The notes below the pieces were generated by a model that had not been told where the DNA came from, searched no databases, and saw only the letters and a program-made list of their open reading frames with translations. From Spirochaetales bacterium (GTDB lineage Bacteria > Spirochaetota > Spirochaetia > Treponematales > UBA12059): DNA of 33,955 bases. Both the position numbers and the translations under genes were made by a program. Every line of letters starts with the position of its first letter. The stretch's first letter is position 1. Of the stretch, positions 22,787-31,091 are shown one piece after another. The stretch is from NCBI GenBank assembly GCA_016928955.1, contig JAFGJV010000023.1:1-33955 (forward strand), written 5' to 3'.

Positions 22787-25219
22787 ATGAAAGCCCTGGA
22801 ACGCTTCACCCCCCAGGCTGCGGCCTATCTCAGAACCGCCATAGCCGAGGCCGGGTGCGTTGAGGTGTTCGCCGCGGGCAAGCTGGACGAGGCCGGGCTG
22901 GTATCAGAGCTGGTGGTCGCGGCGCGCGGAGTGGACGACGCCGTGCCAGCCCTGGCCGGCTTTTTGGACCGGGGCGACGTAATCGTGCACAACCACCCAT
23001 CCGGCGTGCTCATGGCCAGCCAGGCCGACCTGGCCATAGCAGCGCGCGCCGGCGAGGGCGGCGTGGGCTCCTATATTGTGGACAACGACGTGGCCGAGGT
23101 ATACGTGGTAGCCGAGCCCGTCCGCGCCAAGGCCCTCATAGCCCTGGACGAGGACCAGCTGGCCGGGGTCCTGGACTCGGGCGGCAAGCTGGCCGCGCGC
23201 CTGCCGGGCTACGAGCCGAGGCCCAGCCAGCTTGGCCTGGTCAGGGACGCGGCCGCCGCCTTCAACAACGGCCTTATCCTGGCGGCCGAAGCCGGCACGG
23301 GCGTGGGCAAGTCCTTTGCCTACCTCATACCCGCCCTGGCCTGGGCGGCCCGCAACGGCGAGCGCGTGGTGGTGTCCACCGCCACCATCAACCTCCAGCG
23401 CCAGCTCATGGACAAGGACCTGCCCGTGGCCTCGTCCATATTCAAGAAAAAGCTCAAGGCCGTCCTGGTCAAAGGCAGGGGCAACTACCTGTGCGTCAAC
23501 CGACTGCGCGAGGCCCTGGATGAGGAAGGCCTCTTTGCCGGAGACGATAGCCCCCTTAGGCGCATAGACGCCTGGTCGCAGAACTCCCCAACGGGCGACC
23601 GCGCCGACCTGTCCTTCTGGCCGGACGACGCCACTTGGTCGCGCGTATGCTCGGAAGCCGACGAGTGCCTGGGCCTCCGCTGTCCGTACCGCGAGTCCTG
23701 CTTTGTGCTCAAGGTGCGCAAGGACGCGGCCGACGCGGATATCCTGGTGGCCAACCACCACATCCTGTTCAGCGACCTTGCGGCCAGGCGCGCAGGCGCA
23801 GGCTACGAGGCCAGGGCCGTGCTCCCGCCCTTCAACGCCATCGTGTTCGACGAGGCTCACGCCATCGAGTCCAGCGCCACGAGCTTTTTTTCCGAGGAAC
23901 TGGCGCGTTATTCCGTGTACAAACAGCTGGGGCGCCTGTACCGCGAGCGTCGCGGGCGCAAATTCGGCATAGTCACCAAGCTGCAGAACATACGGAACCT
24001 GCCCCCGGACGTGCTCAAGAATTTCCCCGCGGCATCGGACGCCGTGCGCGACGCCATGGACGAGCTGGACAGGGCGGCGCTGGCCTTGATTGGCGACGGG
24101 CAGAATTACCGCCTGACCCCGGCCACACGCTCGCGTTCAGAACCCCTGCTCGAAGCGGCGGGTGTGCTGGAACGAGCCCTCCGCTCGCTGTCCGACCTCC
24201 TCAAGACTGCAATAGAGGAAGTGCCCGACGAGTCGTCGGAGGAGCCTCCCGTGCACGAGGCCAAGCTGTCGCTCCGCAGGTTATCGGAGCTGGCCGGGCT
24301 GTGCGCGCGCTACCGCGGCTGGGAAGACGACCAGGAAAGCATTTTCTGGCTGGACAGGCGCAGGAACGCCCAGGGAGAAGCCTTCTCCCAGCTGTGCGTG
24401 ACGCCCCTGGACATAGGCCAGATGATGGACGAGGCGGTGTTCCACCCCTACCGCTCGGTGATATGCACGTCGGCCACCCTGTCCGTAGGCGGCTCCTTTG
24501 CGTTCTGGAAGCGGCGCGTGGGCCTTACGCAGGCTGACGAGCGTACCGTCTGCCGGGAATATTCGTCGCCCTTTCCCTTCAAGCGCAACGCCATCCTGTG
24601 CGCCGCCCAGGACGCCCCCGACCCGACCAGCCCCGAGTGGCAGGAATGGATCAACGCGGCGCTGCCGGAACTGGTGGCCGCGTCCAGCGGCCGGGCCCTG
24701 GTGCTGTTCACGTCCTACACAGCGCTCAGGTCGGCCTGGGACGCCGTCAGGCCCAAACTTGACGCCCTTGGCCTGTCGTCATACCGCCAGGGCGACGACG
24801 AACGCTCCCGCCTCCTGGACCGTTTCCGCGACGACGTGGCCAGCGTGCTCTTTGCCACGGACTCCTTCTGGGAGGGCGTTGACCTGCCCGGCGAAACCCT
24901 CCAGCACGTCATCATCACCAAACTACCCTTCCGCGTGCCCACCGATCCCGTACAGATGGCGCGCTCCGAGGCCATAGAGCGGCGCGGGGGCAACGCCTTC
25001 ATGGATCTGTCCCTGCCGGACGCGGTCATACGCTTCAAACAGGGTTTTGGACGGCTTATTCGCCACTCCGAGGACCGCGGCGCCGTGACGGTGCTGGATT
25101 CCCGCCTGCTCAAGAAACGCTACGGCCAGATTTTCATAGCGTCGCTCCCCGAGACCAGGAAAAGCTTCAAGAACCTGCGCGAGCTGTGCGCCGACGTGCG
25201 GTCGTTCCTGGAGGAATGA
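22787..25219 (+). CDS. DinG-family helicase fused to an N-terminal JAMM/RadC-like domain
   Basis: An 810-residue superfamily 2 helicase of the DinG/XPD class. Residues 1-130 form a JAB/JAMM-type domain with the complete motif HNHP-x6-S-x2-D (His68, His70, Ser78, Asp81), as in RadC. The helicase part has Walker A AGTGVGKS (169-176), STATINLQRQL, cysteines suited to an iron-sulfur cluster (Cys236, 288, 294, 299, 305), DEAH (355-358), and C-terminal motifs LFATDSFWEGVDLPGETL and the final FKQGFGRLIRH. A 5'-3' iron-sulfur helicase acting on recombination or replication intermediates is likely. The JAMM part could bind zinc and act as a metalloprotease or a structural module; its activity is unknown. 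No good Shine-Dalgarno precedes the ATG, consistent with coupling to the phosphorylase gene ten bases upstream. Confidence 0.88.
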   Translation: MKALERFTPQAAAYLRTAIAEAGCVEVFAAGKLDEAGLVSELVVAARGVDDAVPALAGFLDRGDVIVHNHPSGVLMASQADLAIAARAGEGGVGSYIVDNDVAEVYVVAEPVRAKALIALDEDQLAGVLDSGGKLAARLPGYEPRPSQLGLVRDAAAAFNNGLILAAEAGTGVGKSFAYLIPALAWAARNGERVVVSTATINLQRQLMDKDLPVASSIFKKKLKAVLVKGRGNYLCVNRLREALDEEGLFAGDDSPLRRIDAWSQNSPTGDRADLSFWPDDATWSRVCSEADECLGLRCPYRESCFVLKVRKDAADADILVANHHILFSDLAARRAGAGYEARAVLPPFNAIVFDEAHAIESSATSFFSEELARYSVYKQLGRLYRERRGRKFGIVTKLQNIRNLPPDVLKNFPAASDAVRDAMDELDRAALALIGDGQNYRLTPATRSRSEPLLEAAGVLERALRSLSDLLKTAIEEVPDESSEEPPVHEAKLSLRRLSELAGLCARYRGWEDDQESIFWLDRRRNAQGEAFSQLCVTPLDIGQMMDEAVFHPYRSVICTSATLSVGGSFAFWKRRVGLTQADERTVCREYSSPFPFKRNAILCAAQDAPDPTSPEWQEWINAALPELVAASSGRALVLFTSYTALRSAWDAVRPKLDALGLSSYRQGDDERSRLLDRFRDDVASVLFATDSFWEGVDLPGETLQHVIITKLPFRVPTDPVQMARSEAIERRGGNAFMDLSLPDAVIRFKQGFGRLIRHSEDRGAVTVLDSRLLKKRYGQIFIASLPETRKSFKNLRELCADVRSFLEE

Positions 25220-25242
25220 GGCGCGTTCCGCACATGCGGGAC

Positions 25243-25271
25243 TTCACAGGCGCCCCGCTCCGGGTTACAAT
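25243..25271 (+). promoter_or_regulatory. Strong sigma-70 promoter giving a leaderless manA transcript
   Basis: TTCACA (25243-25248), a 17-base spacer and TACAAT (25266-25271) differ from consensus by one base each. Standard spacing puts +1 exactly on the A of the manA ATG at 25278, and there is no Shine-Dalgarno. Confidence 0.75.
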
Positions 25272-25277
25272 GACCCG

Positions 25278-26495
25278 ATGGCGATATACGCGCTGGAAAA
25301 CGCTATCCAAAAATACGACTGGGGCGATCCGGACATCCTTCCCGTGTTTCTCGCAAAGGATAATCCGCACAGGGATCCGTGGGCGGAGCTGTGGATAGGC
25401 ACCCATCCCAAGGCCATGTCCCTGGCCATAACGCCCGGCGGGGCCAGGTTGCCCCTGGACCGCGTTCTGGACGGTGGCCTGACCGACGGGCGGCCGGCCC
25501 TGCCCTTCATGCTCAAGCTCCTGGCCGTGGCCAGCCCCCTGTCCATGCAGGTGCACCCCAGCGCCCGCAAGGCAGTGGAAGGCTACCAGCGCGAACAGCT
25601 GGCCGCCATACCCCTGGAAGCGGCGGAGCGCAACTACGTGGACCGCAACGCCAAGTCTGAGTTCGTGGTTGCCCTGGAACGCTTTGAGGGCATGTGCGGC
25701 TTCAGGCCCGTGGACGACATACTGGCCACCCTGCGCCTGGTGGCCGGGCCCCACCTCAAGGAGTACGTTGGCCGCTTTGCCGCCGACCCCTGCCGGCGGG
25801 AGCTGGCCGTCCTGTTCTACACGTTCATATCGATGAGCGAAAGCCGAAAGACAGACATCCTGTCCAAGATCAGGCCGCGCATAGACCGGCTACTCCAGAC
25901 AGAGCGGCCGGGCTCGCCCGTGGCAAGGGTACTTGGCTGGATACCGCGCCTCATGGACGCGTTTCCGGGGGATATGGGCGCCCTTGGCCCCATGCTCCTC
26001 AACACCTTTGAGCTGGAACCCGGCCAGGGCCTGGCCGTTCCTCCCGGCGAGCCCCACGCCTATTTCCGCGGCTTTGCGCTGGAAGCCATGGCAAGCTCGG
26101 ACAACGAGGTGCGCGGCGGCCTGACCCGCAAGCGCGTGGACATGCCTGAGTTCATAGCCGCCTTGAATTTCGACACTCCGCCCCTACAGATACAGGAACC
26201 GTCCCGCCGAAAAAGCGGCTTCCGCCCCTACGATGCCAAATCCGACGATTTCACGCTGGCCGTCATGGACCTGGACGGTCGTTACGCCCGCGCCCAGAGG
26301 CGCCCCGGCCCCGAACTCCTCCTGTGCGTGTCAGGCGGCCTTCGTCTGGAAGGCTCTGGCGGCGACGCCGTGGACCTGGCCCGCGGCCAGGCGGCGTTCG
26401 TGTCAAGCGACGAAACAGGCTACAGCATGACGGGGGCAGGAACCGTATTCAGGGCCCTTGGCGGATCGCGCATACGCGGTGTGCTGACGGCATGA
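25278..26495 (+). CDS. manA: Mannose-6-phosphate isomerase, class I
   Basis: A zinc enzyme that interconverts mannose 6-phosphate and fructose 6-phosphate, linking glycolysis to mannose and GDP-mannose metabolism. The 405-residue protein has AIQKYDWG at the start, WAELWIGTHP, the zinc-site MQVHPS, the conserved Glu in KSEFVVALERFEGMCGF, PPGEPHAYF and the family signature SSDNEVRGGLTRKRVD. The length is typical. The promoter upstream predicts a leaderless mRNA. The stop overlaps the start of the YaiI/YqxD gene (ATGA). The gene follows the helicase gene by 58 bases but has its own promoter. Confidence 0.95.
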   Translation: MAIYALENAIQKYDWGDPDILPVFLAKDNPHRDPWAELWIGTHPKAMSLAITPGGARLPLDRVLDGGLTDGRPALPFMLKLLAVASPLSMQVHPSARKAVEGYQREQLAAIPLEAAERNYVDRNAKSEFVVALERFEGMCGFRPVDDILATLRLVAGPHLKEYVGRFAADPCRRELAVLFYTFISMSESRKTDILSKIRPRIDRLLQTERPGSPVARVLGWIPRLMDAFPGDMGALGPMLLNTFELEPGQGLAVPPGEPHAYFRGFALEAMASSDNEVRGGLTRKRVDMPEFIAALNFDTPPLQIQEPSRRKSGFRPYDAKSDDFTLAVMDLDGRYARAQRRPGPELLLCVSGGLRLEGSGGDAVDLARGQAAFVSSDETGYSMTGAGTVFRALGGSRIRGVLTA

Positions 26496-26965
26496 CCATC
26501 TGGGCGGACGCAGACTCCCTTCCGCGCGAGGCACGGGAACTGATAGCCCGCAGGTGCAAGCCAGGGGGACCGGCGGCCGTATTTGTGGCCAACCGTCCCG
26601 TTCCCCTGCCCCCGGGCCCGTCCGTGACGGCGCTTGTGGTCGGGACCGCGGATGGAGCGGCAGACGGCTACATCATGGACAACGCGCGGCGGGGAGACCT
26701 GGTGGTGACCCGGGACATACCCCTGGCTGCCCGGCTCGTGGACGCGGGCATCGTCGCCATCAACGACCGCGGCGATATTTGGAACGACGGCACGGTGCGG
26801 GAACGCCTGTCGGCACGGGACCACGCGGCCGCTTTGCGCGATGCCGGGCTGGCCCCGCCGTTGTCCAGAGGCAGAACCTACGGCCAGAAAGAGCGTGCTG
26901 CCTTTGCAGCCGCCCTGGACAAGGCCTTGAGGCTTGCCGCATCACAGGGAAGTCCCGCGGGCTGA
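26492..26965 (+). CDS. YaiI/YqxD family (UPF0178) protein
   Basis: A 157-residue cytoplasmic protein of the widespread UPF0178/DUF188 family, which has a PIN-like nuclease fold but no established function. Recognisable parts are TIWADADSLPREARELI at the start (the invariant DAD/DACP-like motif), GAADGYIMDNARRGDLVVTRDIPLAARLVDAG, and NDRGDIW. The conserved Asp residues resemble the metal site of PIN nucleases. The ATG overlaps the manA stop by four bases. It faces the helicase gene tail-to-tail; the 53 bases between them hold no clear terminator. Confidence 0.9.
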   Translation: MTIWADADSLPREARELIARRCKPGGPAAVFVANRPVPLPPGPSVTALVVGTADGAADGYIMDNARRGDLVVTRDIPLAARLVDAGIVAINDRGDIWNDGTVRERLSARDHAAALRDAGLAPPLSRGRTYGQKERAAFAAALDKALRLAASQGSPAG

Positions 26966-27018
26966 ACTCGAACCAGCAGGCTGTTGGCAAGCCGCGGACG
27001 CATGGCGCCAGCTGTCTC

Positions 27019-29034
27019 TTAGCCCCCGGGTCCGGATGCGCCGCTCCCGAACATGGCATGGACCTTGGACCAGGCGCTGGCCGCCTCGTCCTCGCTCAGG
27101 GGCTGTTCCTCTTCCCGCCAGCTGAGCAGTTCCTCGGGTATCTCGGCCAGGAACGGTGATGGCGAGCAGTCCACGGGCATGGCATTGCGCCTGCGTTGCC
27201 TGCATGACGATATGAGCAGGCGCTTCCTGGCCCGGGTGATGGCCACGTAGAACAGCCGCCGCTCCTCTTCCAGGTTGCCATCGCCTTCCTCCAGGGCGCG
27301 GGCGTGCGGTATGATGCCGTCCTCGCAGCCGGCTATCAGCACCACGTCGAATTCCAGGCCCTTGGCCGCGTGTATGGTCATGAGATTGACCTTGCCGCCC
27401 TCGTCCTCGTCCTGGTCGTCGCGCGTGATCAGGGATATGCGGTTGAGCCACGCGTAGAGGGTGGGATCCAGGTTGTCAGGATCCTTTTCCCAGGTGTCCA
27501 TGCCCTGGATCAGGCTTTCCAGGTTGAGGAATTTCCATTTGGCCGCCTTGTCGCTGTGCTGGTTCTCCGCGACCAGATAGCCCCAGTAGTCTATGGTGTC
27601 CACCAGCTTGCGGACCTTGAGCGCCAGGTTGCGCCGGCCCTTCATTTCCTCACGGAAGAATTCCAAAAGGCTCAGGAAGGAGTCCACGTCCTGTCGGGTG
27701 CGCTCGGGGAATTCCACCGTATGGTCGGAACGCACCAGCTGCATGGCCTGGCGCATGGAACAGCCGCGAGCGCGGGCTATCTCGGACAGGAGTTCCAGCG
27801 AGCGGCGGCCTATGCCCCGGCGCGGCACGTTGGCCACGCGTATCAGGTTGACGTCGTCGTCCGGATTGGCTATGGCCCGCAGGTAGGATATGACGTCCTT
27901 GATTTCCTTGCGCTGGAAGAAGCTGGTCCCGCCCGTGACGCGGTACGGTATCTGCGCCGCCAGGAAACCTTCCTCCAGGAAGCGCGTGAGGGCGTTGGTG
28001 CGTATGAGCACGCCGAACTGGTCGTAGCGCAGGCCATCCCGCAGCTTGATCTCCTTGATGGCCCGGGCTATGAATTCGCCTTCCTCCACCTCGTTGGCCG
28101 GCAGGTAGGCCTCTATGGCGGCGCCGCCCTCATGGGGGCTTTTGAGGTCCTTGGGCTTGCGGCTGGAGTTGTTCTGGATAACCGCGTTGGCCGCGTCCAG
28201 GATGGTGGTGGTGGACCGGTAGTTGCGGTACAGCGTGATTTCCTTGCGCTGCGGCCAGTCCTTCTCAAAGTTGATGATGTTCTCGTAGTTGGCGCCGCGC
28301 CAGGAATAGATGGACTGGTCGTCGTCGCCCACCACGCATATGTTGTCGCCGGCCAGGAGCCGCATCAGCCGGTACTGCTGGAGCGACGTGTCCTGGAATT
28401 CGTCAATCATGATGTAGCGGTACTGGTCGCGCCACGTGTCCCGCGCCTCTGGATACGCCTCGAATACGCGTATGGGCAGGCCTATGAGGTCGTCAAAGTC
28501 CACGGCGTTGTACGCCTTGAGGGCTGCCTGGTACTCGCGGTACACCTTCTCGTAATTGTCGCCGTCGTCCGTCCAGGTCTTGCGGCCTGTCTTGACGTCC
28601 GAGAACACCATGCCCGCCTTGGCAGGGTCGAAACTGTCCATGCGGAAACCGACCTCGCGGGCGCAGTCCTTGATCAGCTGGGTCCTGTCCACCTCGTCGT
28701 AAATGGAAAAATTGTCGCGCCAGCCAAGCCGGTGGATTTCCCGCCTGAGTATTTTAACGCCGAAGGAATGGAAGGTGCTAACGGTCAGGTTCTGGAGTTT
28801 CTTGCCGGTCACGTGCCGGACGCGCTCGGCCATTTCCCGCGCGGCCTTGTTGGTAAAGGTGAGCGCCAGGATGGCTGACTGGGCCACGCCCTTGTCCAGC
28901 ATGTAGGCGATGCGGTAGGTGATGACCCTGGTCTTGCCGGAACCGGCGCCGGCTATGATGAGGAGGGGGCCGTCCACGGTGGTGACGGCGTCGTACTGCT
29001 CGGGGTTGAGTTCAGCTTTGTAGTCAAGATGCAT
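27019..29034 (-). CDS. UvrD/PcrA/Rep superfamily 1A DNA helicase
   Basis: A 671-residue 3'-5' helicase involved in replication restart, repair and removal of recombinase filaments. I start it at the ATG at 29034 (MHLDYKAELNPEQYDAV); the longer frame runs through the gene upstream. Motifs in order: Q-motif LNPEQYDAV, Walker A AGAGSGKT, LTFTNKAAREM, Walker B MIDEFQDTS, VGDDDQSIYSWRGA, TLYRNYRS, VNLMTIHAAKGLEFDVVLIAG and LFYVAITRARKRLLIS. The length and motif set fit PcrA or Rep. It lies 11 bases after the COG2426 membrane protein gene. Which of the three names applies cannot be settled from sequence inspection alone. Confidence 0.93.
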   Translation of the reverse strand: MHLDYKAELNPEQYDAVTTVDGPLLIIAGAGSGKTRVITYRIAYMLDKGVAQSAILALTFTNKAAREMAERVRHVTGKKLQNLTVSTFHSFGVKILRREIHRLGWRDNFSIYDEVDRTQLIKDCAREVGFRMDSFDPAKAGMVFSDVKTGRKTWTDDGDNYEKVYREYQAALKAYNAVDFDDLIGLPIRVFEAYPEARDTWRDQYRYIMIDEFQDTSLQQYRLMRLLAGDNICVVGDDDQSIYSWRGANYENIINFEKDWPQRKEITLYRNYRSTTTILDAANAVIQNNSSRKPKDLKSPHEGGAAIEAYLPANEVEEGEFIARAIKEIKLRDGLRYDQFGVLIRTNALTRFLEEGFLAAQIPYRVTGGTSFFQRKEIKDVISYLRAIANPDDDVNLIRVANVPRRGIGRRSLELLSEIARARGCSMRQAMQLVRSDHTVEFPERTRQDVDSFLSLLEFFREEMKGRRNLALKVRKLVDTIDYWGYLVAENQHSDKAAKWKFLNLESLIQGMDTWEKDPDNLDPTLYAWLNRISLITRDDQDEDEGGKVNLMTIHAAKGLEFDVVLIAGCEDGIIPHARALEEGDGNLEEERRLFYVAITRARKRLLISSCRQRRRNAMPVDCSPSPFLAEIPEELLSWREEEQPLSEDEAASAWSKVHAMFGSGASGPGG

Positions 29035-29045
29035 GAAATAACGCT

Positions 29046-29525
29046 TTACGCCTTCTTGATGAGGAACGACCAGGCCTCGGCCCCGAGTCCCACCACCAGG
29101 GTCACGACGGCTCCGGCGACCAGGACGCCCCCGGCCACCGCCAGCATGGTCTTCCGGCGGCTCAGGCCCAGGATCCAGCCTCCCAGCGTGCCCGTCCACG
29201 CCCCGGTCACCGGCAGGGGCACGGCCACGAAAAGGAGTATGCCCAGGTAGCCGTAGCGCTCTACCTTTTCATGCACCTTGGCGCGCGAGCGTTCCACAAA
29301 GCGGTCAAAGACGCCGGCGTACCAGCGCCATTTGTACAGAAGCTTGTGGAAGGTTTCCAGAAAAATATAGGCCACGGGCGCCACCAGCATGTTGCACAGG
29401 GTCGCCAGCAGGGCGGCTTCCCACAAGGGCATGCCTTTGGCCACGGCGTAGGGTATGGCGCCCCTGAGTTCGGACACGGGCAGGAAGGACAGGGCGACTA
29501 TGGTGGCGATGACGCTAAACGGCAT
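29046..29525 (-). CDS. COG2426 / small multidrug export-family membrane protein
   Basis: A 159-residue polytopic protein of the Sm_multidrug_ex (PF06695, COG2426) family. It begins with MPFSVIATIVALSFLPVSELRGAIPYAVA, the family signature SELRGAIPY. Three or four more hydrophobic segments follow, with PLPVTGAWTGTLGGWILGL in the centre. Despite the family name, a transport role is not established. The ATG at 29525 lies precisely at the predicted +1 of its own promoter, and no Shine-Dalgarno is present. The helicase gene follows 11 bases after its stop. Confidence 0.82.
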   Translation of the reverse strand: MPFSVIATIVALSFLPVSELRGAIPYAVAKGMPLWEAALLATLCNMLVAPVAYIFLETFHKLLYKWRWYAGVFDRFVERSRAKVHEKVERYGYLGILLFVAVPLPVTGAWTGTLGGWILGLSRRKTMLAVAGGVLVAGAVVTLVVGLGAEAWSFLIKKA

Positions 29526-29531
29526 GGCCGG

Positions 29532-29561
29532 AGTGTAGCAAATGCGGCGGGCCCTCCGCAA
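29532..29561 (-). promoter_or_regulatory. Internal promoter giving a leaderless transcript of the COG2426 gene
   Basis: On the minus strand there is TTGCGG (29561-29556), an 18-base spacer ending in the extended -10 dinucleotide TG plus C, then TACACT (29537-29532). Standard spacing puts +1 on the A of the ATG at 29525. Confidence 0.65.
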
Positions 29562-29618
29562 GCCGCCTTGGGCCGTATCTTTAGGGAACCTCTAGCAGGA
29601 TGGTCATGCGGGGCCCCT

Positions 29619-30572
29619 TTAGCCCAGCCAGGCCAGAATGCGCGCGCGCACGCCCGGAAGATCGTCAGCGGAGAACCACTCGACACCGGGGAGGGCTCGC
29701 ATGAAGGTGAGCTGGCGCTTGGCGTAGCGCCGGGTACGGAGCTTGACGAGCCCGACGGCCTCGTCCATCCGGGCAAGACCGCGCTCAGCGTCGCCTCCGC
29801 CAAGCTCAAAGAACTCGGCGTAACCTATGGCCCGCATGCCGGGATCCTCAGGGCCGTACCCCTTTGCCACCAGCGCGCGCAGTTCATCCGCAAGGCCGGC
29901 CTTGACCATGGCGTCCACGCGTTGTTCCACTCGGGCGTACAGTTCCGCCCTTGGCCTGTCAATGGCCAGCGGGAGAACGTCCCAGCGGGCCCGGGGCCTG
30001 TCCGGCAGGGCGTACGACGACAACGGGCGTCCAGAGCTCCGGTACACTTCCAGGGCGCGGGTCAGGCGGTACGTGTCGTTGGGCTTGATGCGGGCAGCGC
30101 TAACAGGGTCAACGCGCTCGAGCTCGGCGCGCAGGAGCGCCTGCCCGCGCGTTGCCAGTTCGGCCTCGAGCTCCGCGCGAACGCGGACGTCGGCTACGGG
30201 CGCCGATGGGAGGCCCAGGATAAAGGCTTTGATGTAGAAGGCGGTACCGCCCGACAGCACGGGCAGGGCGCCCGAGCGTATGGCTTCCTCGCAGGCTGCG
30301 TCTGCAAGGCCCACGTAGTCGCCTACGGATATGGGCTCGGAAGGCTCACGGATGTCTATAAGGCGATGCGGCAGCCGGGCCTTAAGGCCGGCATCCGGCT
30401 TGGCCGCGCCTATGTCGAGCCCACGGTACACCTGCACGGAGTCCGCGGATACGACAACGACCGGCCGCGGGAAGGGCCGGTCGGTATCCAGGAAGAGTCG
30501 GGACAACAGCTCGGTCTTGCCCGACGCCGTCGGGCCAAAGAGGGCAAGGACCTTATTCGAAGCGGTAGTCAA
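29619..30572 (-). CDS. miaA: tRNA dimethylallyltransferase
   Basis: Transfers a dimethylallyl group to A37 of tRNAs reading codons that start with U. The 317-residue protein has the P-loop FGPTASGKTEL, the catalytic/substrate motif VSADSVQVYRGLDIGAAKP, HRLIDIREPSEPISVGDYV, VLSGGTAFYIKAFILGLP, and TRRYAKRQLTFMRALPGVEWF near the end. All are diagnostic of MiaA. The start is a TTG at 30572, because no ATG or GTG occurs before the P-loop. It overlaps the end of the omega-like gene by 20 bases. Together with tsaD, it gives the window two enzymes that modify the base beside the anticodon. Confidence 0.93.
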   Translation of the reverse strand: MTTASNKVLALFGPTASGKTELLSRLFLDTDRPFPRPVVVVSADSVQVYRGLDIGAAKPDAGLKARLPHRLIDIREPSEPISVGDYVGLADAACEEAIRSGALPVLSGGTAFYIKAFILGLPSAPVADVRVRAELEAELATRGQALLRAELERVDPVSAARIKPNDTYRLTRALEVYRSSGRPLSSYALPDRPRARWDVLPLAIDRPRAELYARVEQRVDAMVKAGLADELRALVAKGYGPEDPGMRAIGYAEFFELGGGDAERGLARMDEAVGLVKLRTRRYAKRQLTFMRALPGVEWFSADDLPGVRARILAWLG

Positions 30573-30741
30573 TCTGCTTGGTGAACACCTGCCTCATGGA
30601 CAGGGAAACGACCTTGCCGTTGTTCTTCTCCACCTCGGGCGTCTTGAGCACGGCCAGGTGGTAGGCGCGGCGGTTGACAGCCACGGTGAACTGGTACGCG
30701 TTGCCATCATACTCTATCAGATCCTGCAAAGGCATGCTCAT
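30553..30741 (-). CDS. rpoZ: Probable RNA polymerase omega subunit
   Basis: A 62-residue protein starting MSMPLQDLIEYDGNAYQFTVAVNRRAYHLAVLKT. The order of features fits the Rpb6/omega fold: an N-terminal segment, then a helix with the Arg-Arg-Ala-Tyr group where omega has its conserved basic helix, then KVVSLSMRQVF where omega has its second conserved helix. It is shorter and more divergent than the E. coli protein (91 residues). The ATG overlaps the zapA stop by four bases and has GGAG upstream. miaA overlaps its 3' end. The assignment rests on pattern and context, so it is moderate; otherwise it is a conserved small protein of unknown role. Confidence 0.55.
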   Translation of the reverse strand: MSMPLQDLIEYDGNAYQFTVAVNRRAYHLAVLKTPEVEKNNGKVVSLSMRQVFTKQIDYRFE

Positions 30742-31085
30742 CCGGTTTCTCCGTTGTGTCCCGGGCGAGTTTTTTGGTCCCCGCCCAGGCTCTGGTCTAT
30801 TCGCGCTATAAGCCTCTCGGCCACCTTGCCCAGCTCGGCGTCGGCCGTGGCGGCAAGCTCGCCGCCAACGGCGGAGTCCACCGCCGCGCGCGACAGCTCA
30901 TCCACCAGGTATATGGCCGCAAGTATGGACACTTTCAGGGGATCGTCCACCCCGGTGCCCCTGCGCACCGAAGCGTAACGCCTCCGGAGCTCGGCGACTA
31001 TCGATTCAAGGTACGCCCTGCTCTCGTCGGTCTGTATAGTAAACGAGGCGCCCAGGAGCTCCACGCGCAGGGTCTCTACGGGCAC
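30738..31085 (-). CDS. zapA: Cell division protein ZapA
   Basis: A 115-residue FtsZ-ring-stabilising protein. It opens with the ZapA N-terminal strands (ETLRVELLGASFTIQTDESRAYLESIVAELRRRY), then a helix (LKVSILAAIYLVDELSRA) that forms the dimer/tetramer coiled coil, as in other ZapA proteins. The start is a GTG at 31085 with only a weak ribosome site; coupling to the gene six bases upstream is likely. Its neighbour encodes a ZapB-like coiled coil, supporting a division module inside the ribosomal-protein operon. Confidence 0.8.
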   Translation of the reverse strand: MPVETLRVELLGASFTIQTDESRAYLESIVAELRRRYASVRRGTGVDDPLKVSILAAIYLVDELSRAAVDSAVGGELAATADAELGKVAERLIARIDQSLGGDQKTRPGHNGETG

Positions 31086-31091
31086 GGCGGT

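Noticed and set aside
26963-27040. On the minus strand GCTGG-TTCGAGT-TCAGC looks like a tRNA T-arm with a possible acceptor match.
   Set aside because: No D-arm or valid anticodon loop could be built, the acceptor has a mismatch, and the region overlaps the ends of two coding sequences.
27304-28878. A 524-codon open frame on the plus strand opposite the helicase gene.
   Set aside because: It is a high-GC shadow frame of the well-conserved helicase on the minus strand and has no recognisable domain. The same applies to the long frames opposite tsaD, the phosphorylase, the acidic-repeat gene and miaA.
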